NCBI RefSeq assembly: GCF_035222375.1
Contig: NC_085888.1
Coordinates: forward strand, 2,542,001-2,606,000
Length of the DNA: 64,000 nucleotides
Source: Podospora pseudocomata
Taxonomy: Eukaryota > Ascomycota > Sordariomycetes > Sordariales > Podosporaceae
Direction of reading: 5' to 3'
Below the pieces are notes generated by a model. It had not been told where the DNA came from. It saw only the letters and a list, made by a program, of their open reading frames with translations, and did no database searches. The position numbers were made by a program, and so were the translations under genes. Below are positions 44,435 to 54,047 of the stretch, piece after piece. Position 1 is the stretch's first letter. Every line of letters starts with the position of its first letter.

Positions 44435-45385
44435 ATGCCTCCTACTTCAAAGGAAGCCAGGATACTCTTAGCCCTTGAGGCTCTTCGAATCAATGAAAAA
44501 TTAAGCCTCCGAGCTGCAGCTAAGCTCTACAACGTACCAGCTATGACTCTCTCTAACCGACGCGCCGGCCGGCCCTGCACGACGCGATATAACACCCAAT
44601 TCGAAAAAGATGACTCAGTCGGAAGAGGAAGCTATTGTCCGATATATTATTGAGCTATGTACGCGAGCTTTTCCACCAAGATTGCGTAGTGTAGATGATA
44701 TGGCCAACCAACTGCTACGCGTACGCGACGCGCCCCTGTTGGCAAGTTCTGGGCACATAACTTCGTCAAACGTCAGCCACAGCTCCGTACGCGTTTTAAG
44801 CGTAGATACGACTACCAGAGGGCTAAGTGCGAGGATCCAAAGGTCATTGCCGAGTGGTTTGCGCTCGTACGGAACACTAAGGCTAAGTACGGTATTGTAG
44901 ATGACGATATCTACAACTTCGACGAGACTGGGTTTATGATGGGTATTATCTTCGCGGGCATGGTAGTTACGACCTCGGACGGCCTTAGTAAGGCGAAACT
45001 AGCCCAGCCTGGTAACCGCGAATGGGCAACGGTAATCCAGGGAGTTAATGCCCTCGGTTGGGCCATCCCTCCTTTTATCATCTTGGCCGCGCAGTACCAC
45101 CTTGCCAACGAGGCACTAAGCAAGCGCAGGAGAGCCAAAAAAACACGTGTGCGGCTTGGAGGATCACTTACTGTGCAGGATGCACACGATCTACTTGACC
45201 AGAAGGCCGTGGGTGGGGAGGCAGTGGAAGAAACGCAGCCGGATGGTAGTGGTGTAGGGGGTGCTTGTACAAAGGTTCAATGCTGTGGTGTATGCGGCAA
45301 GCCTGGCCATAATGCACGTACTTGCCAGGAGGCTGTAGAATCGTCTGATTCGGCTGTTTCTGATGTAATTATAGTTGGTTTCTAG
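44435..45385 (+). pseudogene. Broken pogo-type transposase
   Basis: The first frame opens MPPTSKEARILLALEALR and holds an HTH, but shifts near 44600. The next part (TQSEEEAIVRYIIELCTRAF) is in another frame, a further shift occurs near 44750, and YNFDETG lies in a third stretch. After AAQYHLA the sequence jumps to the C-terminal basic and zinc-knuckle region that ends at TAG 45383-45385. At least two frameshifts and one internal deletion make it inactive. Confidence 0.85.
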
Positions 45386-45421
45386 TGTTGTTATGTTGCA
45401 ATTGAGGATAGTTGTTGTAGG

Positions 45422-45474
45422 GTGGTGGAGACTGTACGACTCGCTTATATGTACGACTCGCTTATAATATACGT
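45422..45474 (-). repeat. Right terminal inverted repeat, 53 bp
   Basis: Exact inverse of 44336-44388; followed by the TA target duplicate at 45475-45476. Confidence 0.92.
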
Positions 45475-45476
45475 TA

Positions 45477-46709
45477 TACCTTATGAAATCGAGATTTTTT
45501 TTATCGACGCTTTACTTTATCTGAAATAGAAAGATGGGTAAGTGCGAGACTTGCGGCGGCGATAAAGTCGTCAGTGGGATTTCATGTCTTGCAGCGGCAA
45601 AGGATAAAGATCTGTAAGGTGAGCATACATTAAGCCTACATTAAGCTGTATACAGACAGATCTTCCAACGTCGACCTAGTACAGGCTATTAATCTTTTTA
45701 ACCGCAGAATAATAAGAACGAAGAGTACGAAGGAGAGATGGGAAGTCACACTGTAGATATTTGCTTTGAGTCGGCCTTGCATTTGTATATGTTAGGCGCT
45801 ATTAATAGAAAGTTGTGTGGCTCCTTTCTCCCACCGTCCTTGGCCCGAAGCCATCCTCAAAGTGATTTTTGGTGCCCAACATACACCTCTGCCGACGAAA
45901 TTGTTGTTAGCGAGTGATTTTCTAACCTGATAGGGTATAAAAACACAGACATTTTATTGAATTTCCATTAAGTATAGGTACTTCCAAAAAGGTACTCCCA
46001 ACGACCAAGCAGGGTGGCAACCCCCTTTGGGTTCCGTACTCCTGTGACAATGGACTGTGATTGCCCGACCCCCTACTTATGAAGTGTGTGAGGGGTGGCT
46101 CGAACGGAGCGAAGTGGAGCCCAGGGCTGATAAGAGATAAGGGATATATGGTAAGAGATAAGGGGTGTGTCAGTGATAAGAGATAAGGGGTGTGTGAGTG
46201 TATGTGTGTGTGAATAAGGTAGCCTCTGCCAGCACTTCAGGTATCCACTAGGTAGCTGGATGGGAAATCTATTGTGTATCTATATTTGTTGCTTAAGTTC
46301 CCGATGCAAAGAACACTGGAGAAATCACAATGTGTGAGTGGTTAAGAAGCGCGCGGGAATGTTATAGGCTATGGGACCGAGTGATGGTGTTGTTGAAGAG
46401 ATAGCTTTTTGAACAGGTGGTAAGATATATGTAGCCAGATCAATTGCGGTTCTGCCAGGGGCAACCTCAAAGGCGATATTAGATGGTGTGGATATAGTGA
46501 GTAACTCGAAGATACTAGGCGCTTGCCACTCTGCTCCCCTATCTGCCTGTCGCGCGTATCTATGGTCGTGCAGGCCTTATCCCTTTCCCGGTGAGAGACG
46601 AGCAGAAGAACCCACCCTATACCCTGTTCCCTGCTGTTCCTTCCCAGAGAAGGTATTCCAACAACTCAATATCTGCCTATACACCCCTGAGCACCACATA
46701 AACAAGTGC
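45477..46709. other. Gene-poor spacer with short tandem repeats
   Basis: No supported gene. A 27-codon frame at 45534 with one CxxC is too short to call. A GATAAGAGATAAGGG repeat (three copies) lies at 46128-46198, followed by a TGTG run to about 46211. Confidence 0.45.
46128..46198 (+). repeat. About 23-bp tandem repeat, three copies
   Basis: Units of GATAAGAGATAAGGGGTGTGT type, the first diverged. Confidence 0.75.
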
Positions 46710-47309
46710 TTAAGGCTGGTTTGCGGCTATAGTTGGTTGTGATTGTGGGTAGGATTGAAATATCGGTAATTGTTGTAGAGCTGGTAGGTGTGGTGGTGGT
46801 AGGTGTGGTGGTGGTAGGTGTGGTGGTGGTAGGTGTGGTGGTGGTAGGTGTGGTGGTGGTAGGTGTGGTGGTGGTAGGTGTGGTGGTGGTAGGTGTGGTG
46901 GTGGTAGGTGTGGTGGTGGTAGGTGTGGTGGTGGTAGGTGTGGTGGTGGTAGGTGTGGTGGTGGTAGGTGTGATGGTGGTAGGTGTGGTGGTGGTAGGTG
47001 TGGTGGTGGTTGAGGTTTCCATGGTGATTGGGGACGGACAGCCAGATATGCAAGTGGTGGAGGGATACTAGCGGTCTGGTTCGTAGTTTGTTGTAGTGGG
47101 AGGTGGTTGTGGTGGCAGAAGGTAAGCTCAGCATTCAATCGTTGAGCATCTTTCTTCATCTCGTCCAGCTCCTTCTTCATCTCGTCCAGCTCCTTCTTAA
47201 CCTCCTCCAGCTCCTTCTTCACCTCGTCCAGCTGTGGTTGCAATCCTTGCACCTTTAGCTGCCTGACGTTCTCTCGCACTTGCCATCTTGCTATGCGCTT
47301 TTGGTCCAT
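46710..47309 (-). CDS. Coiled-coil protein with (HLPPP)n minisatellite tail
   Basis: A single exon of 199 residues beginning MDQKRIARWQVRENVRQLKV. Residues 28-62 form a strong coiled coil made of near-identical seven-residue KKELDEM/KKELEEV units. After a short His-rich stretch (CHHNHLP) the tail is about fifteen HLPPP pentads encoded by a 15-bp minisatellite, then a Gln/Ser/Pro end. Both parts are built from coding repeats that keep the frame. The intact start and non-repetitive flanks favour a real gene, but a repeat-born open frame cannot be excluded. No family recognised. Confidence 0.42.
   Translation of the reverse strand: MDQKRIARWQVRENVRQLKVQGLQPQLDEVKKELEEVKKELDEMKKELDEMKKDAQRLNAELTFCHHNHLPLQQTTNQTASIPPPLAYLAVRPQSPWKPQPPPHLPPPHLPPSHLPPPHLPPPHLPPPHLPPPHLPPPHLPPPHLPPPHLPPPHLPPPHLPPPHLPPPHLPPPHLPALQQLPIFQSYPQSQPTIAANQP
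46789..47010 (+). repeat. 15-bp minisatellite GTAGGTGTGGTGGTG, about 15 copies
   Basis: Almost perfect tandem copies; one carries a G-to-A change (near 46972). All three minus frames and one plus frame stay open through it because the unit is a multiple of three and lacks stops. Confidence 0.9.
47153..47235 (-). repeat. 21-bp coding repeat (coiled-coil heptads), four copies
   Basis: Plus-strand unit CTCCTTCTTCATCTCGTCCAG and variants. Each unit is exactly one heptad, so repeat expansion lengthens the coiled coil in register. Confidence 0.8.
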
Positions 47310-47655
47310 TTGACTGCAGATGATGTTGGATCATTGAGCTGCTTTGGTGTAAGCCCGGTTGCGAGGTGTGTTCCGGTTTAAGAGGGAGGATTCGACGACG
47401 AATAACATTGCGGCAAATGCACTTGCAATACTGGACTTGGAGCAAAACTTCGGATTCGATTCCTATTACCTTATGCTCTTGACCCAATGATCGTTAAAGT
47501 AACCAAGCCTTTGTTGGTCAGGTGCACCTAATAGAGGCGGCCGAGCGGACGGATGGAGAGTTTGAGCGTTTTCCGGAGTGGAGGTACACCTTGGCAAAGA
47601 ATTGCGCTGTTCCAGAGTGTCACACCCACGTCGGCCGCCCCACCTTGGCCCCCGG

Positions 47656-47806
47656 AAACACACTAACGATGCAGCAGGCTTTCCAGCTAACCTACCGACC
47701 CCCGGAAACACACTAACGATGCAGCAGGCTTTTCAGCTAACCTACCGACCCCCCCGGAAACACACTAACGATGCAGCAGGCTTTTCAGCTAACCTACCGA
47801 CCCCTG
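47656..47806 (+). repeat. 50-52-bp tandem repeat, three copies
   Basis: Units begin CCCGGAAACACACTAACGAT and end CTAACCTACCGACC. The second and third share one T change, and the third has two extra C at its start. Non-coding as far as can be told. Confidence 0.9.
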
Positions 47807-48033
47807 CAGGTGGGATAATTATTGCGCTGTGCCTATGGTGCCCAGAGCCCGACTGAACGGTGGCCGGGGTTGGGCGGACGCAACATCCATGTCACCTCAA
47901 TGCACTGCCGCAGAATCGTCCTTCCGCTCGTATGCCCCAGCTCCATCCCTCCGCCCCAGCTCCCTCCGCCCACCGTGAGCGGCCGCCAAACGTTGTAGGC
48001 ACACTTTTCCTTTTTGTGTATCTGTCAAACATA
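47807..48033. other. Promoter-side spacer with GC motifs
   Basis: TCCGCCC motifs occur near 47950-47975 in tandem CCAGCTCC contexts. No gene. Confidence 0.4.
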
Positions 48034-48039
48034 TAAAAG
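48034..48039 (+). promoter_or_regulatory. TATA box of the two-repeat Myb-like gene
   Basis: TATAAA in ACATATAAAAGAGG, 80 bp upstream of ATG 48114. Confidence 0.55.
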
Positions 48040-48113
48040 AGGACCGAGTGCTACCTCTTTCCTTTCACCGACACTATTACAGCCAGTTCGACAGCCCGGT
48101 TATCTTCAGAATC

Positions 48114-48719
48114 ATGGCTACGTTGGGATACCGCCTACCCCTTGGTGATCACATTCTCGAAAAGATCTTGAAGTTGCCTCTTGATTTGGAAGCAATCAGC
48201 AAACTCTTACCAGAAGTTACTGAGACTTCGAGACGTCGACAGTGGACACCAGTGGAGGAGAATTTTCTACTGGAAACTTGGGATAATCAATCCGGGGATA
48301 TAATATCCAAGTTCGTACACAAAACCCGGCAAGCAGTCAGCAACAAAGCGACCCGTTTGCTTCCTTCCCATAACAGAGCGGTCAAACGAACTAAGCCGAT
48401 CATACCGCGTACGCGAATCAGCCACAAATTTTGGACAGCAGATGAAGATGCACAAATCAGACTGTTAGCGGGACACAGACTTTCGGACGCTGAGCTACGG
48501 AATATACTAGACGGCAGGACGCCCAAAGCGGTTAGAAACAGGCTTTCTGTTCTTAGAAAAGAGGGGAGAGTGGGACAAGGCAACAGAACGGGAACAGGCA
48601 GTAAATTGGAAGCCAATGGCGAAGAAGGGCTTAAAGGACGTGGAGGACGCGGAAGACGTGGAGGACAGGCGAGGCAGGGGGGTCATAGCAGGGATATTAA
48701 AAGCAGCGATGAACAATAA
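48114..48719 (+). CDS. Two-repeat Myb/SANT-like protein
   Basis: A single exon of 201 residues starting MATLGYRLPLGDH. Two helix-turn-helix units, RQWTPVEENFLLETW with KTRQAVSNKATRL, and HKFWTADEDAQIRLLAG with RTPKAVRNRLSVLRK, follow the same Trp/Glu-Glu and third-helix pattern as the four-repeat protein at 34271-35704. The C-terminus is Arg/Gly-rich (GRGGRGRRGGQ). TATA and start spacing support ATG 48114 over upstream in-frame codons. Likely a small nuclear DNA-binding protein. Confidence 0.65.
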   Translation: MATLGYRLPLGDHILEKILKLPLDLEAISKLLPEVTETSRRRQWTPVEENFLLETWDNQSGDIISKFVHKTRQAVSNKATRLLPSHNRAVKRTKPIIPRTRISHKFWTADEDAQIRLLAGHRLSDAELRNILDGRTPKAVRNRLSVLRKEGRVGQGNRTGTGSKLEANGEEGLKGRGGRGRRGGQARQGGHSRDIKSSDEQ

Positions 48720-49200
48720 TTCGCCAGTCTGCAGTCAGAGAGCGTAGTAGACGTAGTTTCTTTCCCTGTTAGCAATGTAGAAATGATGAGCAGTACATTT
48801 CTTCCACTTGTGCGTCCTGTGAATTACTCTCTGCCGAGATTTATGGAGCCTAGAGGCCTGATTGCTTATTTCCCCCCTTAAGTACCCTTTCTTCGTTGAT
48901 ACTAGGGCTTCGAAGGCTTTCGGTGATCGGCCAGGTACCTTAGTACCATAGGTATGTAGCGTTTGACCCGCGCCACATCCCAGATGGAAAGGCCAACACA
49001 CCCCCCTCCCCCTGGACTTGTTATACAACCCGGCGCGGACTGTTTCTGAGGTCGCCAGGCCGCCTGGACGCCTTGTCGCCTTGTCGCCCGGATGCCTTGT
49101 TGCGTTTGCAGGAAAGTTATGGAAAAGATAAAGACCTTTGTCCAATGCACTTTTCCAAGTCGTTGAAAAATTCCAATTCATCTTTCACTCCGAATCGACG
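48720..49200. other. Spacer, no gene seen
   Basis: About 480 bp; a short TCGCC/GGCGAC-rich patch lies at 49055-49090. Presumed promoter of the Est1-type gene. Confidence 0.35.
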
Positions 49201-51264
49201 ATGGGCCTTTCAAGGAAGTCGAATGAGGGCTTGAAGGAGTGTGAGAGCACTCTGCTAAGCGCCACTTCTAGTCCTCCCTCTTCGTCCGACCATCATGGCG
49301 TTGTGAACACAACTGGAACCTCTTACCCTACCTATCAGCTGCCAGCTATTGAAGAGCAACACCCCAAGGCAGACGATACCCCGGACCACTCTATTCCTGT
49401 CGTAACTCCAATCAAGTGTTGCGACCGCCACAAGCCAAAGCCCAGCCAAGAAAGAGGGGAGTCACGTACTATCAACTCCAAAGACACCGTTCCTGCTTCG
49501 ATCCCCGCCAACTTCCACCTCCCTTCCAACCCCCAACAGAACAAGAAGCCCAATGATTACCCCATCACCTGCGATGATGACAGCATCGAGCTCATCAAAT
49601 GTTTTCTGGTCACACCTATCACACTAAACCAGCTGCTTGCCGAAACTCGAGAGATTTACACTAGCCTTCTTACATTTGAGTCGACGTGTATTAACTTCGA
49701 GGTGGACGCATCAAAGAATCAGAACCTTCAGCTGAATAACGAGCAATGGGGGGACTTGGTAGTCCTCCATCGCGACCTACTACACGAGTATCATGATTTC
49801 CTCCTGGCTTCACAGCATCCGTCAGCAAGCACTGAACTACGAGGAGTGGCATCAAAATATTTCATCCCTGCCCGTTTATTTAGGCATGGTATCCATGGAT
49901 TTCTCGAGGTATTGAGAAAACATCTTTCACAAACTCTCCAACACACACAGTATTTTCTAAACCTCGCTTATTCGCTAATGGGTGTTCTTTATGAAACTGT
50001 CCCGGCATTTCGGGATATTTGGGTGGAGTGCTTGGGCGATCTTGCACGGTATTGGTGGGCTCTATGCTTGGAAGACGAAGACAGTGATGAGCGCGTCCGG
50101 AAGCAATGGCTCTCACACAGCATCTGCTGGTATACCAGGCGTTCTGATACGGTACGTGGAGAGCAGTTTTTTATTTAGCCCTAAGCACCGACCTGGGCCC
50201 CCATCAACCTTCAACACACTAACAAGGTAATAGATCCCAACCTCTGGTCGACTATACCATCATCTTGCCATTCTGTCTCGGCCCAATGTACGCCAACAGT
50301 TGTTTTATTTTCTGAAATCCTTATGTGTGCCAACCCCTTTCGAACCCGCACGGGAGAGTATCATGGACGTGATCAACCCGATCTTGAATCCACACTCTAC
50401 CGTACCACGCATACTCCACCCTGTCGAACTGTATCAGTGCAAGGCCGTGAGCCACATCTTCCTGGGAAGGGAAGATGAGGTGGGCGATGTTCAACAGAGT
50501 TTGCACAATCTCGACATGGACTCATACATTACCATGCTGGGCTCCAAGTGGATGGAAGCAGGGTGAGTCTTCTTAACGCCCTCCTCCGTTCCATTGAAGC
50601 TAACTTGATACCTAGTTACCAACTTGCCATCATACATTGCTGTGTTATGCTTCATGTTGGATGCGATGCGCGCTCCTGGGTCTGGGTAGTGAGTGAGACT
50701 GAGGACGCTGTTGCGGGGTTATCTCTTACGGCTATAAAGCTCTTCTGTGAGACTTATAGAGTCGTTTCACTTCGGCCCAATGATCCCAACGTTCTCGCCT
50801 ACATTCACTGCGCTCTGGTATTTCTGTTTTGGTTGTCCCAGTACGACGACGACACCTTTGGATGCGTCAATGACCTATTTCCTTGGGACAACACCATCCG
50901 CTTACTAACCCCGCTTCTCGACACTGCCCAACTTACAGGAGACTGTGCGATTCTGGATGATGACCTGCCGCCAGAGCCCTGTCAACTTCCCGAGGACTAT
51001 GCCTTGCGAGGCCTTCCGTGGGCGGTTGTTCCTGACTCTCAGCCAGAATTCACAGATCAGTTCGAACGTCATCCTGAAGATTGGCACCTCAGGTACGCCG
51101 AGACAAACTCTAACTCTAAGAGGCGGGAACGCAGGATACTCTGGTTGGGAAGCAACATATATAAGAACCACCCCACTGGTAGATTGGAGGCTGTTTACGG
51201 ACCGGCCGCCACTGAACGAAGAGTACAGGAACAGTGGGCTAGTATCTGGGGGGATACGATTTAG
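49201..51264 (+). CDS. Est1-type TPR/14-3-3-like protein
   Basis: Exons 49201-50151, 50234-50562 and 50616-51264 (introns GTACGT...TAG, 82 bp; GTGAGT...TAG, 53 bp) give 642 residues. A disordered N-terminus of about 130 residues leads to a helical region containing WVECLGDLARYWWALCLED. Then comes the Est1 DNA/RNA-binding-type block SGRLYHHLAILSRPN with QQLFYFLKSLCV and PFEPARESI. These match the conserved core shared by Est1, Ebs1 and SMG5-7. In yeast Est1 recruits telomerase and SMG7 relatives act in nonsense-mediated decay. This copy lacks a recognisable C-terminal PIN domain and sits in accessory sequence, so it is more likely one of the duplicated fungal relatives than the core gene. The start follows the first ATG after a stop-free leader. 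Confidence 0.75.
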
Positions 51265-51384
51265 TTCGAAAGCACGGTACACGTCAGGAGGGGACCAGTT
51301 GTTTAGGGTTATCGGGCACCGAGCAAGGATTTCAATATTGCGTTCATCTCTGGTGGGTCTAAGAGGGAGCTTTGTTACCTAGAT

Positions 51385-51765
51385 AGGTTGATTTGTTTTA
51401 GGGATTAACTATTTCGTATTCTGCTAAGATATGTGCCACTAATACCCACCGCTTGTATGCTACTACTTTGGCCAAGTAAGATAAGAAAACAAACAAATAA
51501 AACATTTCCAAAGGCTATATATCCTCCTCATTGAATATCTAGTGCATATCTGGATATCTGACCTTGGTGGGATGAGAGGATCAACTAGGTAACTATTTTA
51601 CATTCCGCTGCAAACCTATGTGCCACCAGGATCCATCACATTTAGATCACTAAAGTACCTAGGTATTCTGGCTAAGTAGGTAGGTAAGAAACGAGCAACC
51701 AACACTCTTTTGAATGCTACATCTTCAACAAATCCAGTGAACCGATTTTGAGATATCCGGGCTGC
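51385..51765. repeat. Degenerate direct duplication, about 190 bp
   Basis: Two adjacent stretches (about 51385-51570 and 51575-51765) share blocks in order: TAACTATTT, ATTC(T/C)GCTG/A, TATGTGCCAC, GGC(C/T)AAGTA, AAGAAA and GATATC(T/C)G. The second copy overlaps the last exon of the small Cys-rich gene. Confidence 0.45.
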
Positions 51766-52029
51766 TTGGATTTGCATTCCCCTGCACTCACGGGTTAGTC
51801 AAGAGCTTAGGACTGCGTTTCGACACATACCACAGATATCCTGTTTCTCGTCAAAGTCATTAATAACACAATGCATGCACCTGTTTATATGATGCAACTT
51901 GAAGACTTCACACCACTCTGTTGCAATCCAACGGAAATGTCCGCAGGCGAGGTATTCACGCTAAGCATGTTAGAATGAGCGATAAACCTGACCTAAAAAG
52001 AAGTAACTTACCTGCGTAAAGTTGCACAT
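51717..52029 (-). CDS. Small cysteine-rich, probably zinc-binding protein
   Basis: Exons 52029-52012, 51960-51831 and 51781-51717 give 70 residues. The exons join at phase 0 and phase 1; a Gly codon of the final motif is split (G|GG), and the whole cysteine pattern appears only after splicing. It reads MCNFTQREYLACGHFRWI, then EWCEVF, CMHC and ICGECKSKQPGYL. The ACGHF...WC...C..C...CGEC layout is one I associate with many tiny orphan proteins of Sordariomycetes, though no function is known. Introns have GTAAGT and GTATGT donors. The first exon has just six codons. Confidence 0.6.
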
Positions 52030-52763
52030 AGTGCCACTGGCGAGGCAGGCCGGATGGGTTGATGACTGCGTTACTCGTGAAAGATAAGAGCAAACAGGCC
52101 GTTGAAGAGGAAGATAGGTAGGCATGCATGAGCTCGGGCCCAGACATCATATCTTATATCTGGAATGTTTGAGGACACATGTGGGCATCCTAACTCAAGG
52201 GAAGGCAAAAGGAGGGGTGAGATAACGACATCGTCAGTTACGCATAGGCCAAGATTCAAGGTCTATGTCCAGCTGATGACAGATACATCCTGTCCTGTAC
52301 TATCCAGTGTGTTACGTACCTAATCAGCCAAACAGATCGCGGATGGACGGAGGTCGGGAGGGAGATTATGAACGGAGGGAGGGGCAGACAATACATGGAG
52401 GGGGGTGGGCGGACGGAGAGACTTGAAACGGTAGGGGCTAACAGCCCATGGAGGCTTGGCTAGAGCAAGGGTTGGAAACGACTGCACGCACTTTGCCGTT
52501 GGTGAATGAGGACGGCACAAAGGACTTTGATAGCGTCACCTTGCATTTGATGCGCGGTGAACTGGCCAGCAGAAACAATGTGGATACTACCTATCTAACA
52601 TATTGATTCGTCGAAAGTTGTGCTGCCCACCATGCCGCTCACATGAAGCAGATTGAGACATATGTTGGTCTTGGATGCCTCCCAGAGACAAAAAGCTGAG
52701 AACCTGTGACCTCGTATCCACGTCACTATGGGAGAAAGAAGCATCTTCTCCGAGTAAACGACG
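52030..52763. other. Spacer with GGGCGGACGGAG motif
   Basis: G-rich GGAGGG/GGCGGACGG sequence at 52335-52422 amid AT-rich DNA. No supported gene. Confidence 0.4.
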
Positions 52764-52928
52764 TTACTCCCGCCCCTTAGCCTATAACAGAGTCAGATAA
52801 ACTGCATGGCAATAGTGTGTGTGACTTACAAGATAGCTACCACAAGCATGCCCGTTCATGAACACCCAATTGGGGCAGTTGTAGACGAGAAAATATTTGC
52901 ATCGGTACCTGTTGAAACCGCCACTCAT
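52764..52928 (-). CDS. Tiny Cys-containing frame with intron
   Basis: Exons 52928-52830 and 52781-52764 (48-bp intron, GTAAGT...TAG, phase 0) would give 38 residues, MSGGFNRYRCKYFLVYNC then HACGSYL. The intron signals are excellent, and the Cys spacing faintly recalls the neighbouring 70-residue protein. It overlaps the frame of the secreted-protein candidate below in another phase, so only one of the two may be real there. Confidence 0.28.
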
Positions 52929-53391
52929 GATGACGGGTAAGGTTCAGGCAAGGTAGGTAACTGAGTGTTGAGTAACACAAGTAGGTAGGTATGATAACCA
53001 AGGTAGGTAGGTAGTATTCATGGGATGATGAAGATGCGATGCTAACTTCAGCACCAACAGTCGGTGTGGCCCTTTTGACCATTAGACTGACCGCGTGCCC
53101 AGCATGTAGAGTGTCCTTTTGTTGTTGTTTCCCAGCCAGCTGGATCAGGTCCTTATTACCCATCTTGGAGATGTTTTGCGAAAGCAGCTCAAGAACTGCA
53201 TGGTGGCGTGGCAAACAGAATTCATAGCGTCGGTCCGGGGACCTCCAACTGAAAGCAAAGGGGTGTGTGGTCGGGGAGTGGGGGGGGGAGTAGGGGTGCG
53301 CGATAGGTAAGGCACCTTGTGTAGGTAGGTACCCCTGCAATGCAGTGCAGGCGACAGCCACACCCAAAAACAGATGTGCCAGGTTTGGCAT
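52837..53391 (-). CDS. Candidate small secreted protein
   Basis: The start MPNLAHLFLGVAVACTALQG is a good signal peptide. An 84-bp in-frame intron (53332-53249, GTACCT...TTTCAG) would remove a low-complexity Pro/Ser/His stretch, leaving 156 residues. Without splicing there are 184. The mature part has two Cys at most and no family feature (YEFCLPRHHAVLELLSQNI). The last 60 residues are compositionally odd (Tyr/Leu/Pro-rich from TACC repeats), so the real stop may be reached by a further intron. Confidence 0.38.
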   Translation of the reverse strand: MPNLAHLFLGVAVACTALQGYLPTQGALPIAHPYSPPHSPTTHPFAFSWRSPDRRYEFCLPRHHAVLELLSQNISKMGNKDLIQLAGKQQQKDTLHAGHAVSLMVKRATPTVGAEVSIASSSSHEYYLPTLVIIPTYLCYSTLSYLPCLNLTRHHEWRFQQVPMQIFSRLQLPQLGVHERACLW

Positions 53392-53696
53392 TCTGCATAA
53401 TTATCAGGACTTTACAAACAGCTTACATATTATATGCTCTATTGCATGTCTTCGCTAATTACACTATCGAGTGTCCCTCCCCCTACCTACCTCAGTAGTC
53501 TTCGCCGCTAATTTGAACTTGTTCCATCCGCTCTTTTTATCTATTCGGGATTCCCTTTCCCTCACATGCTCAGACACAAAGCTCTTGCCAAACTGTCTTA
53601 TCTTCAGAGATGTAAGTATCTTGAGTATATACCCTCCAGATGTACGACTTATGCTGATAACATATCACATAAAAAGAGGCCCTTCGAAATCACAAC

Positions 53697-54047
53697 ATGT
53701 CCATCACACACGGACAGCTCGGTCGGACTGATAGCCCCGGAACGGGCTCATACAACGCCCGCAATCACAACCCCATCACGTCAACCGATCCAAAACCAGA
53801 CGACAATGTGTTCTGCATTAAGAACGATGATGAAGAGGCTTTTGCAAAAGCAGTCAAGGAGCTCGGATATAGCATACAGCTTGATGATTTGTGCTCTGAT
53901 GCATGTGTATGCTCTCCTAGAGACGCACCTAGAGCTGAGCAACTGGAATTATTTCGATCAACTTTGTTAAAGCATGGCGCTTCTCCAGAGTTTGTTTCTT
54001 TGTATGAGGGTAATATTGAGGGCTGTGAAATTATGAAGGGAAAGTAA
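53697..54047 (+). CDS. Orphan small protein
   Basis: A single exon of 116 residues, MSITHGQLGRTDSPGTG and onward. The second half is well-composed and probably helical (EEAFAKAVKELGYSIQLDDLC, AEQLELFRSTLLKHG in parts), with four Cys. Upstream, GTAAGT near 53612 and an AAAAAG acceptor just before 53677 could bound a 5'-leader intron. No family recognised. Confidence 0.42.
   Translation: MSITHGQLGRTDSPGTGSYNARNHNPITSTDPKPDDNVFCIKNDDEEAFAKAVKELGYSIQLDDLCSDACVCSPRDAPRAEQLELFRSTLLKHGASPEFVSLYEGNIEGCEIMKGK

Larger units (their letters stand above)
44336..45474 (+). mobile_element. Internally deleted pogo/Fot-type DNA transposon (1139 bp)
   Basis: The element starts ACGTATATTATAAGCG and ends with the exact inverted copy. 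It is flanked on both sides by TA, the usual target duplication of Tc1/mariner/pogo elements. The 53-bp terminal repeats are identical. Inside are remnants of a pogo transposase in order: an HTH (psq/CENP-B type) N-terminus from 44435, part of the DNA-binding domain in a shifted frame, the first DDE block (YNFDETGFMMGII, with the catalytic Asp), and the GNREWATVIQGVNALGW block. These are joined directly to the C-terminal CCHC knuckle (CGVCGKPGHNARTC). The second half of the catalytic core is missing, so it is non-autonomous. Identical ends suggest fairly recent movement or repair. Confidence 0.9.

Noticed and set aside
45534-45617. A 27-codon frame MGKCETCGGDKV
   Set aside because: Too short, and a GTAAGT...CAG pair inside it makes the frame doubtful.
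46488-46742. 84-codon plus frame before the 15-bp minisatellite
   Set aside because: Random composition and no start context.
51300-53340. Frequent TAGGTAGGTA/TACCTACCTA words
   Set aside because: Common simple repeat in such genomes; no gene or element follows from it.
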